Positions 45,394-55,916 of a DNA stretch of 64,000 nucleotides are shown here, piece by piece (the first letter of the stretch is position 1; the number at the start of each line of letters is the position of its first letter). The notes under the pieces are model-generated. The model did not search any database and was not told where the DNA came from. It saw only the letters and a program-made list of their open reading frames with translations. This DNA comes from Corinectria fuckeliana (lineage: Eukaryota; Ascomycota; Sordariomycetes; Hypocreales; Nectriaceae). The stretch is taken from assembly GCA_019137255.1 (NCBI GenBank), contig WPDH01000152.1:62001-126000 (forward strand). The letters run 5' to 3'. The translations under genes and the position numbers were made by a program.

Positions 45394-48300
45394 TTAGCCC
45401 ATGCCTGCCTCAGCACCCATCCTGCCAGGCGACGTTCTGTCTCTGGGCTTCTCGAGCAGATCGGCGTAGCCGTCGAGACTCGAGCCCATCACCTTAACCA
45501 TGTCGAATATATGGCTTCCCTTGAACGTCTCGGCCCAGAGTCGAACCACTGCGCTCGCCAGCTGTCGGAGTTTGGTGCTGTCACTCGTCGCCACTTCCAA
45601 CTGACCTGGCTCCCCAGAGAGAGAAGGATCTATCGGTACTGCAAACTCCGTCTCGTCTAGCATACGCCGGACCATCTCGAGGAGATTCTTCTCTTCGTGG
45701 GTGACTGGGGGGTCGTTGGGCCCGATGGCCGCCAATGTCAACAACCACTTGGAAACCAGGATAGCACACTCCAAGTTACACACTAGGGCAACAAGTTAGT
45801 ACATGGTGGACGCTGGTAATGACTCATGGTGACTCACACGAGTGTTGGATACTCCATTCGGCCGACTTGGTCCTGGCCACGTAGTTGACCCCTGCCTTCA
45901 CCAGCATAGAGAGCGCGTGTATCGCTTGGAAGACAGCTCGATGCAACCTTAGGCTCCTCACAAGCAACGGAGTCCTGCTCAGTGCTGAAGCCACCAGGAG
46001 TGGGTCGCGAGTTTCAAGCGCCGTAGAAGGAGAAACGTCCGTATATAGTCGAATGTATGCCAAGCGAAGCAGCGCCGTCGCCGTAAAGTCTAGGGTACCT
46101 CCTTCAATCGAATCTCCGACGCTAAAATGCCCCGATTCGGCCGCTCGGAGTTGATGTTGATCCTCGAAGCTAGTCTGCCATACCCGCAGCGCTTGAGACA
46201 CTTCCTCGACATCCTCTGGCTTCATGGTTCGGTGGATATCGTAGGGCAAGCCAGTAGCAAAAGATGTCTGCTTCAGCAGGTAGATGTGCTGGATCAGGGC
46301 GTGGATGAGTACATGGCTTCCAAAGGATGATAGCTGCGTTGGAAGTCCCTGGTTCGTGCGGCCAAATAGTCGAGAGAAGGCATCGTGGAGCGTGAGATCC
46401 ACGATCGGTGTAGACTGTCGTATTTCCTGCCATTGCCAAGCACTTTCCGCTCTCCAAAGCTTACCTCTCTGCGGCAGGTGGAGATTCAGCTCCGACGTCA
46501 GCAGTAACGGTGGCATGTTATAGGCGATGCTGCAGAGGTTGAAGAAAGAGTAGGCAACAAGCTTTGTTCTCGTCGCCATCTCCAGACGAATCCATGTCTC
46601 CCAGTCGTTCACGGCACTCTGGCACCCCTCCGCTACCAGGCCCTCCTCGCGGATCAATATTGCCAGGTTGCTCTGAAGTGAGAGAGCCTCATGAAGAATT
46701 GTTTTCACACCCCAGAGGCCGACGGCAAACAGCAACAAAACCGCTTGGATCGTCTCAATCCGTGCTTGTGGGGTATTTGGGGAGCTAGGCCATGCTGTTA
46801 GAACACCGACATGTATTGAGTGCACGAAAAGCTTACTATGGCTCCCGGTGAGTATCTTGTGTTGCTGGTCGCTCTGACTGCGCCGAGGCAAACGAATGTC
46901 GATAGGTAGTATTAGGAGATGGTCTCGTAGAGTGAGGGCTGTATGCTGCAGGCGTCGGCAGTAAGGCATGGACCTCGGAAATGCGTCTCCGACGGATCTG
47001 TTCCATAGCAACGGCCTTTGCGGCATACCAAAGGGCGTAGCCTCGATTCTTCTCAAATCGATACTGGGCACCCACAGCAAGAATCGCAAGAAGCAGTTCA
47101 GGTGCGGTCTCAACCGGTGAGAAAGTCGGCAAGTGTAGAAATGGGAGGTGCTCATGAAGACCGCCAATGTATCCTTCGAGGAATCTCGTAAGGGTATGTC
47201 GCGATGGAAAGACGAAATCGTTGGGTAACACCGAAGAGAACTCGTCGAGCCTATTTTTAATGACAGTGTGGTCCACTACCGAAATCCGGAGGGACATTGG
47301 GCGAGATTGCTCGTCGTGACCGCGGGCTGAAGGGTCTCCTGAATCCCGCGCGTCCTGGGACATAATTGGAAAACGAGGTGGAAACAGAGATGCGGTTTTT
47401 GAGTGACGTTGCTGAGACGCCATGCCTCCCGGGGCCCGAGACCACATGCTCATTTGTTGATCGGGTTCAAAATGAGGTGGTAAAAAATGCGTGGAAGTGG
47501 AAAATTCGTCGAGGAACAGGTTATAGTCGTCGTAGGAAACAGTCGATGGCTGAGGCACATATCCTGGTCCCAGTGGCGGCCCCTCGTCTCGTGAGCGATC
47601 CGAGTAAGACACAATAGTCTCGGCATAGCTTTTTCTCCTGTGATCGGTTGGCGAATGATGATGAGACAAATCGTTCGTTGTGCTTTGGACAGGGTTTCCG
47701 GAGCTTGCGAGAGCAGCATCTGACAGGAGATCAAGATTACAAGCGCCAGGCCTTGTAGGTGCTCGTGAATCTTGAGGCGCTGAGGATGTTACAAGGGCTG
47801 GACCTGAACCTGGATGAAATTGTGGTGGTGGCTGTTGCAGACACTGCTGGATTGGCTGCGGCCGCTGAACAGCATGGTGATGCAGACTGATAGCTTCGGT
47901 ATCCAGCTGGCCCTCTGAGATCGAGGTCTTGTGAGACGTGGAGGAAGTGTTGGAGGACAGCTTCCTCGGGCGGTTGCTATCTTTACTTCCTTCATTAAGG
48001 TGAACAAGCTTCTCGTGTCGGACAAGAAGATCCCTGATGTCCATGTAAGCATACGACGCGCGTAACGTTAATAGGAGAAAGAGTAGCAGAGGAAGCTGGG
48101 CGACTAGGCGAGAGATTTGACGCATGCATGGCCGGAGAGTAGGTGAGTGAGTGAGTGAGTCAAGGAGTGAGTGGGTGGGTGAGTAAGTGAGGCGGATGGG
48201 ACGAATTGGGGGACGGTGCAATTTAATCTGGGTAGTCGATAGCAAGACGTACCGTCGTCCAAAGGTTTTCCCACAACGATCCCAGCCGCAGGAAAAAGGT

Positions 48301-48554
48301 TTCTCTTTTGTATGAGTGCGTTCATGTCTCTGGACATGTTCCACTCGTCTGCGTAGTGGCAGAACCTGTCAGCATCTTGAGAAGTGGCCGGCGAGGAGGG
48401 AAGGGACTCACCTAAACCGCTTGCTACAGTACTTGCAAGGCAACGTCTTTGGCTTCGGTTGACGGGGTTCTGCCGGATCTGGGGAGATGAGAGGCATCGG
48501 GGGGCCAGCCAAGGACCTCGGAGGCGGACCCTCCATGGACTGGATGGCAAGCAT
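45394..48554 (-). CDS. C2H2 zinc-finger transcription factor with fungal_trans domain
   Basis: Nuclear DNA-binding regulator combining two N-terminal C2H2 fingers with the fungal-specific transcription factor domain, an architecture shared with AmdX-like factors. Five exons, 48554-48412, 48348-48253, 48033-46837, 46784-45838 and 45782-45394, total 2,772 nt and encode 923 aa. Finger 1 has Cys40, Cys43, His56, His60 (CKYCSKRFRRVEHVQRH); finger 2 has Cys68, Cys73, His86, His91 (CGWDRCGKTFGRR|DLLVRH). A Gln/His/Ser/Pro-rich linker follows. The fungal_trans region runs from about residue 360 to 720, including GLHEHLPFLHLPTFSP and YSPNTPQARIETIQAVLLL. Intron 2 (48252-48034, 219 bp) splits finger 2, contains tetranucleotide repeats, and is stop-free in frame. 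The target genes are unknown. Confidence 0.9.
48142..48190. repeat. GTGA/GAGT tetranucleotide repeat inside an intron
   Basis: Imperfect GTGA-type tandem units lie within intron 2 of the zinc-finger gene. On the coding strand they read as CTCACTCA units. Confidence 0.85.
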
Positions 48555-50717
48555 GGTAAGCCAGGTCGCTCAGATGGCGAGAAGTCGAAGCGGTCGTACA
48601 AGCAAGAGAAAAGGATGTGGGGGAAAGAGTTGAGCAGCGAGAGGAGAAGGGAGAAGGGAGAAGAAACGAGACAAATTGGAGCTTGGACGATGCAGACTGG
48701 AGGATAGATTGCGGGGTGCGTAAAGAGAAGAGTATGCCAATGCGGAGGGAGGAACGGTGAGATCTAGAAGGTGGTCCGTGGAGATGTGGAAGTGGATGAG
48801 AGTCAGGCTGGGCTTTCTAAACCAGCTGGAGACAAATTTGGGTGTGTTTCCCCGGAACGGCCATGGGCAAGCCACAAAGCGCCCCCTAGGAAGTTCCCCT
48901 CTCTTAGGCTGTTTCTCGAGAGTGTCCCCTCTCGTGGAGGTACCCCAGGCCTGTCAACTCGAGCGGTGCTAGTGGTGGAGGCGAGGGGGGTCGGCGTCGG
49001 AAGGGGTTACCGAAAGGCGTGGGAAGTGTCGTCCTCGGTGTCAGATGCAACGAGTGGGAGAAGAGGAGCGGTGGCGGGGGACCAAGTTGCTAGAGGTGGC
49101 GAGGCTGGCGTTGAGGTTTCGGAGTACACACTCAAGCGGAGGATGTGTGGGATGGATGGACAATAAGGGAGTGGGTGGATGAAGCAAGGGAGGGATGGAG
49201 GGTGAGAGAGAGGCAGGTGGTGATGCAACATCAAAAAGGAAAAACTGTCGAGACTTTGGGGGGCGTCGTAGGTATCAACTGTGTCTCGCCTGGCACTTGG
49301 CACTGGGCGTTGGTTTCTGGGGCTGGCACCGGGGAGCTGGCACCAGATCGAGCTGGGGGAAGAGGCGGATAGGATGGGATCGGGTGGAATAGGACTTCGG
49401 GTTTGCAGGAACCGAGTGGGCAATCAAGTTACCAGCATTTCCGATGAATGTGATCTTGGTTCTTTTAGCGGAGGAACTAGCTGGCGTGGCTGAGCTTGGG
49501 TGTAGTGGTCTCCCGGACCGAGCGGAGAGAGAAGAGGAGAAGGGGGGACGTGGGACGTGGGAAGTGGGAACTTGGAGGTCGGAGAGTGGGAGCTGGATAT
49601 CAGAGCGTGGGATAATGAATGGTGTGGCCTGGGAGTTCTGGAAGCCGGGGGCACACTCGGAACTGGGGAAAGCCAAGCTTACCTAAGTGATGGAGCCGAC
49701 ATTTGAGAGTGACGCGGAGGTGCCGGTGCCGGTACGGTACGATACAAATGTCTGAGCGTATATGCAGGTCTGAAATCCTGGGGGCGACTCTGGGGAAGTA
49801 TCCTCGGAGACACGTTGTAAGGGAAGCACCGGAGTCTCAAAGGGCAGGCAGGGAACAGCAAGCGCGGGCGCAAGGACCAGGGCGGGGAAATTGGAGGTCA
49901 GACAGGACTGGGCCTGGGGTCGTTTCGGGAGCCAGAGGAGAAATGTACGAAGTATGTACGTAGTAGCTCTGGGTCGGTGTCGACGAGTTGAATTCCCGTG
50001 GCCAAAGGTGTGGGGAGCGCAGAAGAAAGGAAAGGAAAAAAGGTGGGTTGATGCAACAGTCTGGGGTATCTCCAAACCGGATGGTGCGTGCTCCATGCAA
50101 ACAGGATTCTCAAGTTCTCAACACGTAAGGACATTGTCCCACAGACCGATTACCAAGGGCTATGACACACAAGACACACACACGCGCACAAAAAGAAAGA
50201 AAAAAGGAACGACAGTCAATATGCGTCAGGCAACCCGAGGGCCGAACGTCAACGTGAGGGAAACCTCAAAGGCCTAGCAGGCGGCGGAGTCGAGGACCGG
50301 TCGCTGACTGGGCCGGGGGCTGGGGGGTTGGGCGCACCTTGGAAACTAAGTAATTAGGTAGGTGAGAACTGAGATGGTACAGATGGTACATAATTGGCTC
50401 TGGAGGAATGCGAAGCGCTCAAACAAACGTGCTGGCAGGATGGACATGACATCGCTCGCCCCCCGTCGGCCGATATCTGCCCTAGAATTATCCTGTGGTT
50501 TTGACCCCCCCAGCGTGTCCTTCCCGGAATTCCCATCTCATCGTACGTACAGCGCAGCGCCATGCGCTTAGCTTAGGCTTGGGACCCCCATGGGGCAGGC
50601 AGTCTGGGGTTGACTCCGCACTTTGGAGAACAGAAGAAAACATCCACTTTACCCACTCGCACTGTCCTCAATGGGTTGTTGAAGCGGGGGCTCCCCCATG
50701 TAATACTACGTATTACC
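48555..50717. other. gene-free region upstream of zinc-finger gene
   Basis: 2.2 kb with no supportable coding frame. It is purine-rich and pyrimidine-poor on the + strand (many GGAGAAGGG, GTGGGA and GGGTGG motifs). This fits the promoter and leader of the minus-strand transcription factor. One exact TACGAAGTA 9-mer is at 49946-49954. Confidence 0.5.
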
Positions 50718-51034
50718 TACGGAGGAGCATTTCAAAAGTCCTATCCCAAGCTAACGACGCCACATCCTCACACCCCTGTCGGTTACCTAGGGATACACAG
50801 CCTTCAGGGCGGCCCACCTGTTACCTTCTCTATAGACTCTATATTTATAGGGGTCTCCAGAGGCTGCAGATGCCTATGGCAACCTGCTAGGGACTGTTTC
50901 ATACGCTATATCGTTGACCCTTATAGGGGTGCTAAGAGTCGCAATGTACCTTATATACCTAGCCTCACTCTGATTGGCTGTTCTCAAATTGTGGCTGGAG
51001 AATCGGGACAAGACTTTTGAAATGCTCCTCCGTA
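50718..51034. mobile_element. MITE-like element with terminal inverted repeats and TA duplication
   Basis: The 24-mer CTACGGAGGAGCATTTCAAAAGTC is split here for length: CTACGGAGGAGC followed by ATTTCAAAAGTC, at 50717-50740. Its exact reverse complement is at 51012-51035. Excluding the flanking TA dinucleotides (50718-50719 and 51033-51034), the element is 313 bp, 50720-51032, with perfect inverted ends of at least 21 bp. Similarity continues imperfectly inward (TCCTATCCC versus TCTTGTCCC). The interior has no transposase frame. It contains two TATAGGGGT motifs in similar settings (near 50849 and 50922). TA target duplication and inverted ends fit a non-autonomous Tc1/mariner-type element (MITE). 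Confidence 0.85.
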
Positions 51035-53220
51035 GTAGGTAGTATGCATGCCGCTAGCGTCGCCTTGACAAGGTACGTGCCGCTGGCGTGCCAAAAGGCG
51101 CCGTCACGGGTGCAGAAGCATCTCACTGAACCGGTGGGAGCGGGGTAAACAGCCAATCATATGGCTGCGAGTTGATCCAGGGCGAGCGACCTTTGTTGCG
51201 ACAGTATCTAGGCCTAGATATCTACCTACTAGTAGCCTACTTCGTACCCACCGAATCTGGAAAGTGGAACTTGTCGCACCGCCCTACCTCTTGTGGTTGG
51301 CCCGCCTCAGTCCTGGCTTGTGGCTTGGGGGAGGTAGGGCAACTCACTTTGCCCTCAAAGATACTACGTACTGTGTACATGTCTGTCCTGCTACAACCAA
51401 TATCGATCCTTCCCTCCAACCTCCCCTCCAACCTCCCCTCTCACCGATTTACACATGATGACCATTTTGAAACTTGATCACATGCCCGTTCTTACCTCCA
51501 AGTAGGAATCAATTTTCTGTCCCAGAACACAAACCGCCTTTTTGTCGGGACACCAGAAGAGAGCGAGTGGGGCGGCAGCGGAACATAGCAGACAACGGTG
51601 ATGCCGTGTAGACGATCCTCTTCTGGCTGCTCGTGTTCATGGGATCCCTCGTCTGAGAATGGCACCGGAGCCTCACCGGCTGAGACGATCAAGGGCAGTT
51701 CTTCGATTTACATGCTTGCCAATGTGATAGCACTCTATTCGTCTTGCTCAATTCAAGGTACCGTCTCCCGCTTGACAACACAACGCCCTCCTCATTAGCC
51801 TCCTCCACGCAAGAGCACCACTCATAGGCGTCGCGGTAAGCCTCCGCGTCAAGGTCAAGGGCCCCTGTCAACAGCACCGAGGGTGCTGACACAACTTTGG
51901 TTGGGGCTCTCTTTCTGCCGACTAGCATCCCCCCGGGCAGACATAGTGTCAAGGTCGGCTCGCCCACAGCATAGGTTTCACAAACTACTGTTTCTCTTCT
52001 TTATGACGCCAACGCGGGTTGAGCATCTCGGAGATTCTCCCAGCTCAACGCTATTTACGCAAACAGTGAATTAAAGAAAGTTTCCTAATCCGGTCAGTTG
52101 GGGCATCAACGGTCGATACCACTGACGACCCTTTACCTGGGGCTTGTCGAGGTGCGGAGAATCATGCTGGAGGCGTGTGGGGTAGGTCTGGCCCTCGGAA
52201 CACCCATCTCGGCTCAAGCATTAGTCTCGCTGCGGTTGGTATCGTGTGAGCTAGTAAACTAGGATGCCAGATACGAAGTACTTCCCGAGTCTCAACAACA
52301 CCATCGACCGCTAGGGTGCACCTCAACCCAACGGCCTTGTTGCGCTTCACCCACTTCTTCCGCTCCACCCTCGGCATTCGAGTTCTTGCCCGTTTCTACT
52401 CTCGGGCATCTCACTAACTCGCCTACGTATGCCCCATCTGGCGTCCAGAGCTTCCTTCATTGGCTCGAGCCGGGCCAACGAAGATACAGCTACCCTTCCT
52501 TGAGCAACATGCCCTTGACCTAAATTGTATTACACAAACGCCGCTTACCATTGTCGAGTGTTACTCTGTTAGGTTCTCGAGATAGGCTCCGACTTTCAAG
52601 CCACGAAACTCGGAAGATATACTAAGACTCCTAGGATTTCCCGACACAGCCCTGGCATGCTTTGGTGAGATCATATCCGGGGTAATGAAGAGTGTGGGGT
52701 TAGGCCGGCTCCCCAGATACCGACAGGCCCGGTTCCCCGCCCAAAGCATTGTTTTCTGGGGTATGCCTGATCTGAGTCTGGGGACGATTCTACTACTTCG
52801 TACTGTTCAGTTACTTGCTTCTCGGGTTCCTCTCCGGGACTCGTAAGACATTACCGTCATTAGTCACTAAGCTTGGCCACTAATCTCATGTCAGGTGGTA
52901 TCAGACTTGGATAGATTATATAACGGTAACTGCTGGTGGGAAAGAAACCTAGATCCGGTTCGGCTTTCGGTTTGTTGGGCACAAACAAGTGTGTGCCAAG
53001 TTACCCCGAAGACCGCCACACCTAGTGGATGAGCTCATCCTACCGCATCTCCCATGGGCGGTGCGAATACTTCGTACATGCCATTACCTATAGCCAACCT
53101 GCATGTGGCTACTGTACGATATCCAACAGGGGAGGCCATCCTGGTGCACGAAATAGCTCAGCCAATGTTCACCGTGCCGCCAAGTATGCGAGTCTCCGCT
53201 CGCATGCCCCCTCGCAGCCG
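51035..53220. other. gene-free region with several intergenic 9-mer motifs
   Basis: 2.2 kb without a recognisable gene. Short minus-strand frames (51689-51967, 52162-52377, 52561-52749) could be coding remnants, but none carries a motif I know. The palindrome-like 9-mer TACTTCGTA or its complement occurs four times (51238, 52272, 52794, 53068). CCTCCCCTCCAA repeats are present near 51416-51440. Confidence 0.45.
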
Positions 53221-54111
53221 TCAGCCCTGGTGGGAATAGCCGACCTCACCGCTCTCACTTCCCAACCGAACAAGGCGCCGTCTCATTCCTTCTGCTCTTT
53301 GCTTCTCACGTTCCTTGAGCAGCCCAAAGTCACACTCGTCAACCCAGCCGCCGACACCGTGTTGCAACACGTTCCTTGCTCGGAGGCTACTCCCATTCAC
53401 ATGTCCCACCGACCCGTGCAGGGTCATCCTTTGCTTGCTGGAACTATACACGCCGCGGTGCAGAATGTTGTTGTTGTAAAAGACAATGTCTCCGGGCTCC
53501 AGCTTGACAACGAGCTGGTCCGGCAACGTCTTCTCGAACGGGTCGGCGTTTCGCTCCGTGTCGGTTCTCGGCCGCTTGTGTGAGCCCGGGACCACGACTA
53601 GAGAGTCGTCGTCCCAGAGGGCAAAGTTGTACTGGGCGTGATATGCCGGCTCGCCTAGCCGCCCCATCTCCTCTTGCGGCGTAGCCTCGGCCGGGATATC
53701 ATCGCGATGCCAACGCAGCTCGAAGTCCTTCTCGGGCCGCACCAGCATGTTGAACAGCTCCATGACTAGGTGCTCGTCCTCGCACCGCAGCAGCTGCTTG
53801 ACGATGCCGAGGATCGCCTCGGAGAAGTACAGCTCCGTAAAGCCCTCGTGGCCCGGCAGCGCGGGGTTCATCAGGTGCTGCACCCCCCAGATGCCGTGCT
53901 CCCTCGCCGCGCTCGCCGACCACGGCGGGAACTGCTTGCCCACCGTCCGGACGTGCGGCCACCCGCCCCCACGCGCCAGCTCCGTGGCCTTGCTGCTCGC
54001 CGCCCGCAGCGACTCCAGCCTGTCGCTGCCGACGATGGCCTTGATGACCACGAAACCGTCCCGGTCCAGCTGGCTCAGATACGGCGCCGCTGCTCCGTTC
54101 TCGGCTGACAT
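53221..54111 (-). CDS. phytanoyl-CoA dioxygenase (PhyH) family protein
   Basis: Probable Fe(II)/2-oxoglutarate-dependent oxygenase. Single exon, 296 aa, from the ATG at 54111. Family features are LDRDGFVVIKAIVGSDRLES at the N-terminus; the metal facial triad His135-x-Asp137 in ELRWHRDDIP; the distal His218 in FYNNNILHRGVY; and Arg228 ten residues on (SSKQRMTLHG), suited to bind 2-oxoglutarate. All required residues are present, so activity is plausible. The loop AEATPQEEMGRLGEPAYHAQ and the strand SLVVVPGSHKRPR match PhyH proteins. The substrate is unknown; fungal members hydroxylate lipids or secondary metabolites. No biosynthetic cluster surrounds it. Confidence 0.9.
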   Translation of the reverse strand: MSAENGAAAPYLSQLDRDGFVVIKAIVGSDRLESLRAASSKATELARGGGWPHVRTVGKQFPPWSASAAREHGIWGVQHLMNPALPGHEGFTELYFSEAILGIVKQLLRCEDEHLVMELFNMLVRPEKDFELRWHRDDIPAEATPQEEMGRLGEPAYHAQYNFALWDDDSLVVVPGSHKRPRTDTERNADPFEKTLPDQLVVKLEPGDIVFYNNNILHRGVYSSSKQRMTLHGSVGHVNGSSLRARNVLQHGVGGWVDECDFGLLKEREKQRAEGMRRRLVRLGSESGEVGYSHQG

Positions 54112-54644
54112 GACGCTCGCCAGGTGACAGGCTTGGGTGGGGTGTGTATCTGTTCACGAGGGGGGGCTCTGCGCGTGGTTAATGTAGGTGGGCTGGTTCT
54201 GTCTGTTGCTTGCAGCTCTCGGCCCAAGGGGTACGTATGTAAGACCAATGGTCAGAGGAACCAAGAATGAGTTGAGGCTTGAGCGTCTCTCGTATGGAGC
54301 ACTCTGTGTAACTCGCTACGAGAACCAGAAGAAACCAAGCAAGTATGTTCTGCACTGGGGGTAGAGGCGGCTAATGTACGCGCCCATCATGGACGATATG
54401 CGAGATGTCGGGTCCATCGTCATGTGGGGAATTGACAGAGATCACACAGTTCTATCACTCGCCGAGCATTTAAGCCACGCACTGTAATATAGTGGCAGCG
54501 TAGCGTGCCTAGCAAGTAACGTAACGTCTGTTATCACCGGAGCCGCTTCACAGATTTACTCGTGGGACTTTTTCATGATCGCCGTCATTACGTCGTCATC
54601 CCATCCTTGTTTTCTTTTATCAGTTGTATCCGTCCTTTCCCCCC
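54112..54644. other. intergenic region between PhyH-like and methyltransferase genes
   Basis: 533 bp between two minus-strand genes. It should contain the PhyH promoter and the methyltransferase 3' end. Nothing else is visible. Confidence 0.6.
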
Positions 54645-55430
54645 TCACTCACATGCCTCGGCGGGCCACCGCACCGCGAACCCCCTCACCGTCTTCTGCA
54701 CGTCGAGGTCGCCCGGGTCGTTGTCGAAGAGCGGCTTGTCGAGGCGGCGCTCCGAGACCTGCTCGACCTCGAACCCTTGCTCGCGGGCAATGTCGAAGAA
54801 GCGCTCGTCGGCCTCCTTCTTCCACGGCCGGTACGACGTGAAGAAGACGTAGGCCACGCTGCCGCGCGACTTGCGCAGCGTCTCCCGGATCGTCTTGACC
54901 AGCGCGCCGTGCTCGCTGTGCCGGAAGAGCAGGTCTGCCAGGACGAGCACGTCGAAGCGCTCGTCCGGGGCCGGCAGGCGGGCGAGCAGCGGTGCCGGGT
55001 CGGCGCCCCAGACGAAGCCCGCGGCGTCGACGACGTCGGCGATGCGGCCGCGCGGCTCGACCGTCTCGTCGCAGCTGTCGACGTTCTTCTGCATGACGGC
55101 GACGATGTCCGGGTCAGGGTAGTCCGTCATGACGACCTTGCGGGCGCCCAGGATGGCGGCGACGAGGCTGGGCAAGCCGGCTGCGGCGCCGAGCTCGAGG
55201 ACGGTGCGGCCGCGCACGCGGGCTGGCTCGTCCTCGAAGAAGTCGGAGACCATCTTGGAGCCGTTCCACACCATGTGGGCTTCCGTGGGGCTGGAGCCGA
55301 CGAGGCGCAGGGCGATGTGCTTGCCGCTCTGCATCGTGAACATGTCCTCCTTGTGCGGCGGCGTCGGCGGGTAGTAGTCCTCCGGGTCGTCCATGAGGCC
55401 GCCGAAGCCGTAGTCGACTTCGTTGGCCAT
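54645..55430 (-). CDS. EFM7: Efm7/Nnt1-type protein N-terminal and lysine methyltransferase
   Basis: Class I SAM methyltransferase of the METTL21-like family. The yeast homologue Nnt1/Efm7 methylates the N-terminus and Lys2 of translation elongation factor eEF1A, and was first named nicotinamide N-methyltransferase. Single exon, 261 aa, from the ATG at 55430 (MANEVDYGFGGLMDDPEDYY), the conserved start; the open frame continues upstream but has no ATG. Motifs are MVWNGSKMVSDFFE, SAM motif I VLELGAAAGLPS (about 77-88), VVMTDYPDPD (motif post I), and ERFDVLVLADLLFRHSEH with the family DLLF signature. HKEDMFTMQSGKHIALRLVG precedes the methyltransferase fold. Confidence 0.94.
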   Translation of the reverse strand: MANEVDYGFGGLMDDPEDYYPPTPPHKEDMFTMQSGKHIALRLVGSSPTEAHMVWNGSKMVSDFFEDEPARVRGRTVLELGAAAGLPSLVAAILGARKVVMTDYPDPDIVAVMQKNVDSCDETVEPRGRIADVVDAAGFVWGADPAPLLARLPAPDERFDVLVLADLLFRHSEHGALVKTIRETLRKSRGSVAYVFFTSYRPWKKEADERFFDIAREQGFEVEQVSERRLDKPLFDNDPGDLDVQKTVRGFAVRWPAEACE

Positions 55431-55916
55431 CTTCCGTAGTGGTCGCCCCTTGATATCAGACAGGGTGGTGGACGAGGTGTGGGGGAGTAAGTGTGTGTCC
55501 TTCACCTGAGCCCAAGACTGCGGCGAGTGACGAGAGTGGGAGAGATTTCGAGAAAGCTCCTTTTCTTCGTTTTCTTTGAAGGTCCTTCGCGCTCGAGTAT
55601 TAGGCAGCCTTATCAACTGGGTTTTGACCGACCAGTCCGAAATGATCCGTACGTTATCGACGCTGAATTTCACTTCCTCCGTCGGTCATTGATGTCGTGG
55701 AAGAGTTTTGATCGAAGTGGGCCAAATTGCCGCTCCCACAGTGTGCCACCAATACCTCCAGCTGCAAGCAAGTCTGAAAAAAACCCAACTCCAGACCCAA
55801 CCAAACCTGACCTGACTCTTCACGACATATGCCAGAAACAATAGCCCAAAATAGTAGTGCATCATATCGCTCGTTGCCCGTAGAACACCCATCATAGCAA
55901 GACGCCTCATAACCAC
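55431..55916. promoter_or_regulatory. EFM7 upstream region
   Basis: 486 bp between two minus-strand genes, containing the EFM7 promoter and 5' leader plus the upstream gene's 3' end. No additional gene is seen. Confidence 0.6.
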
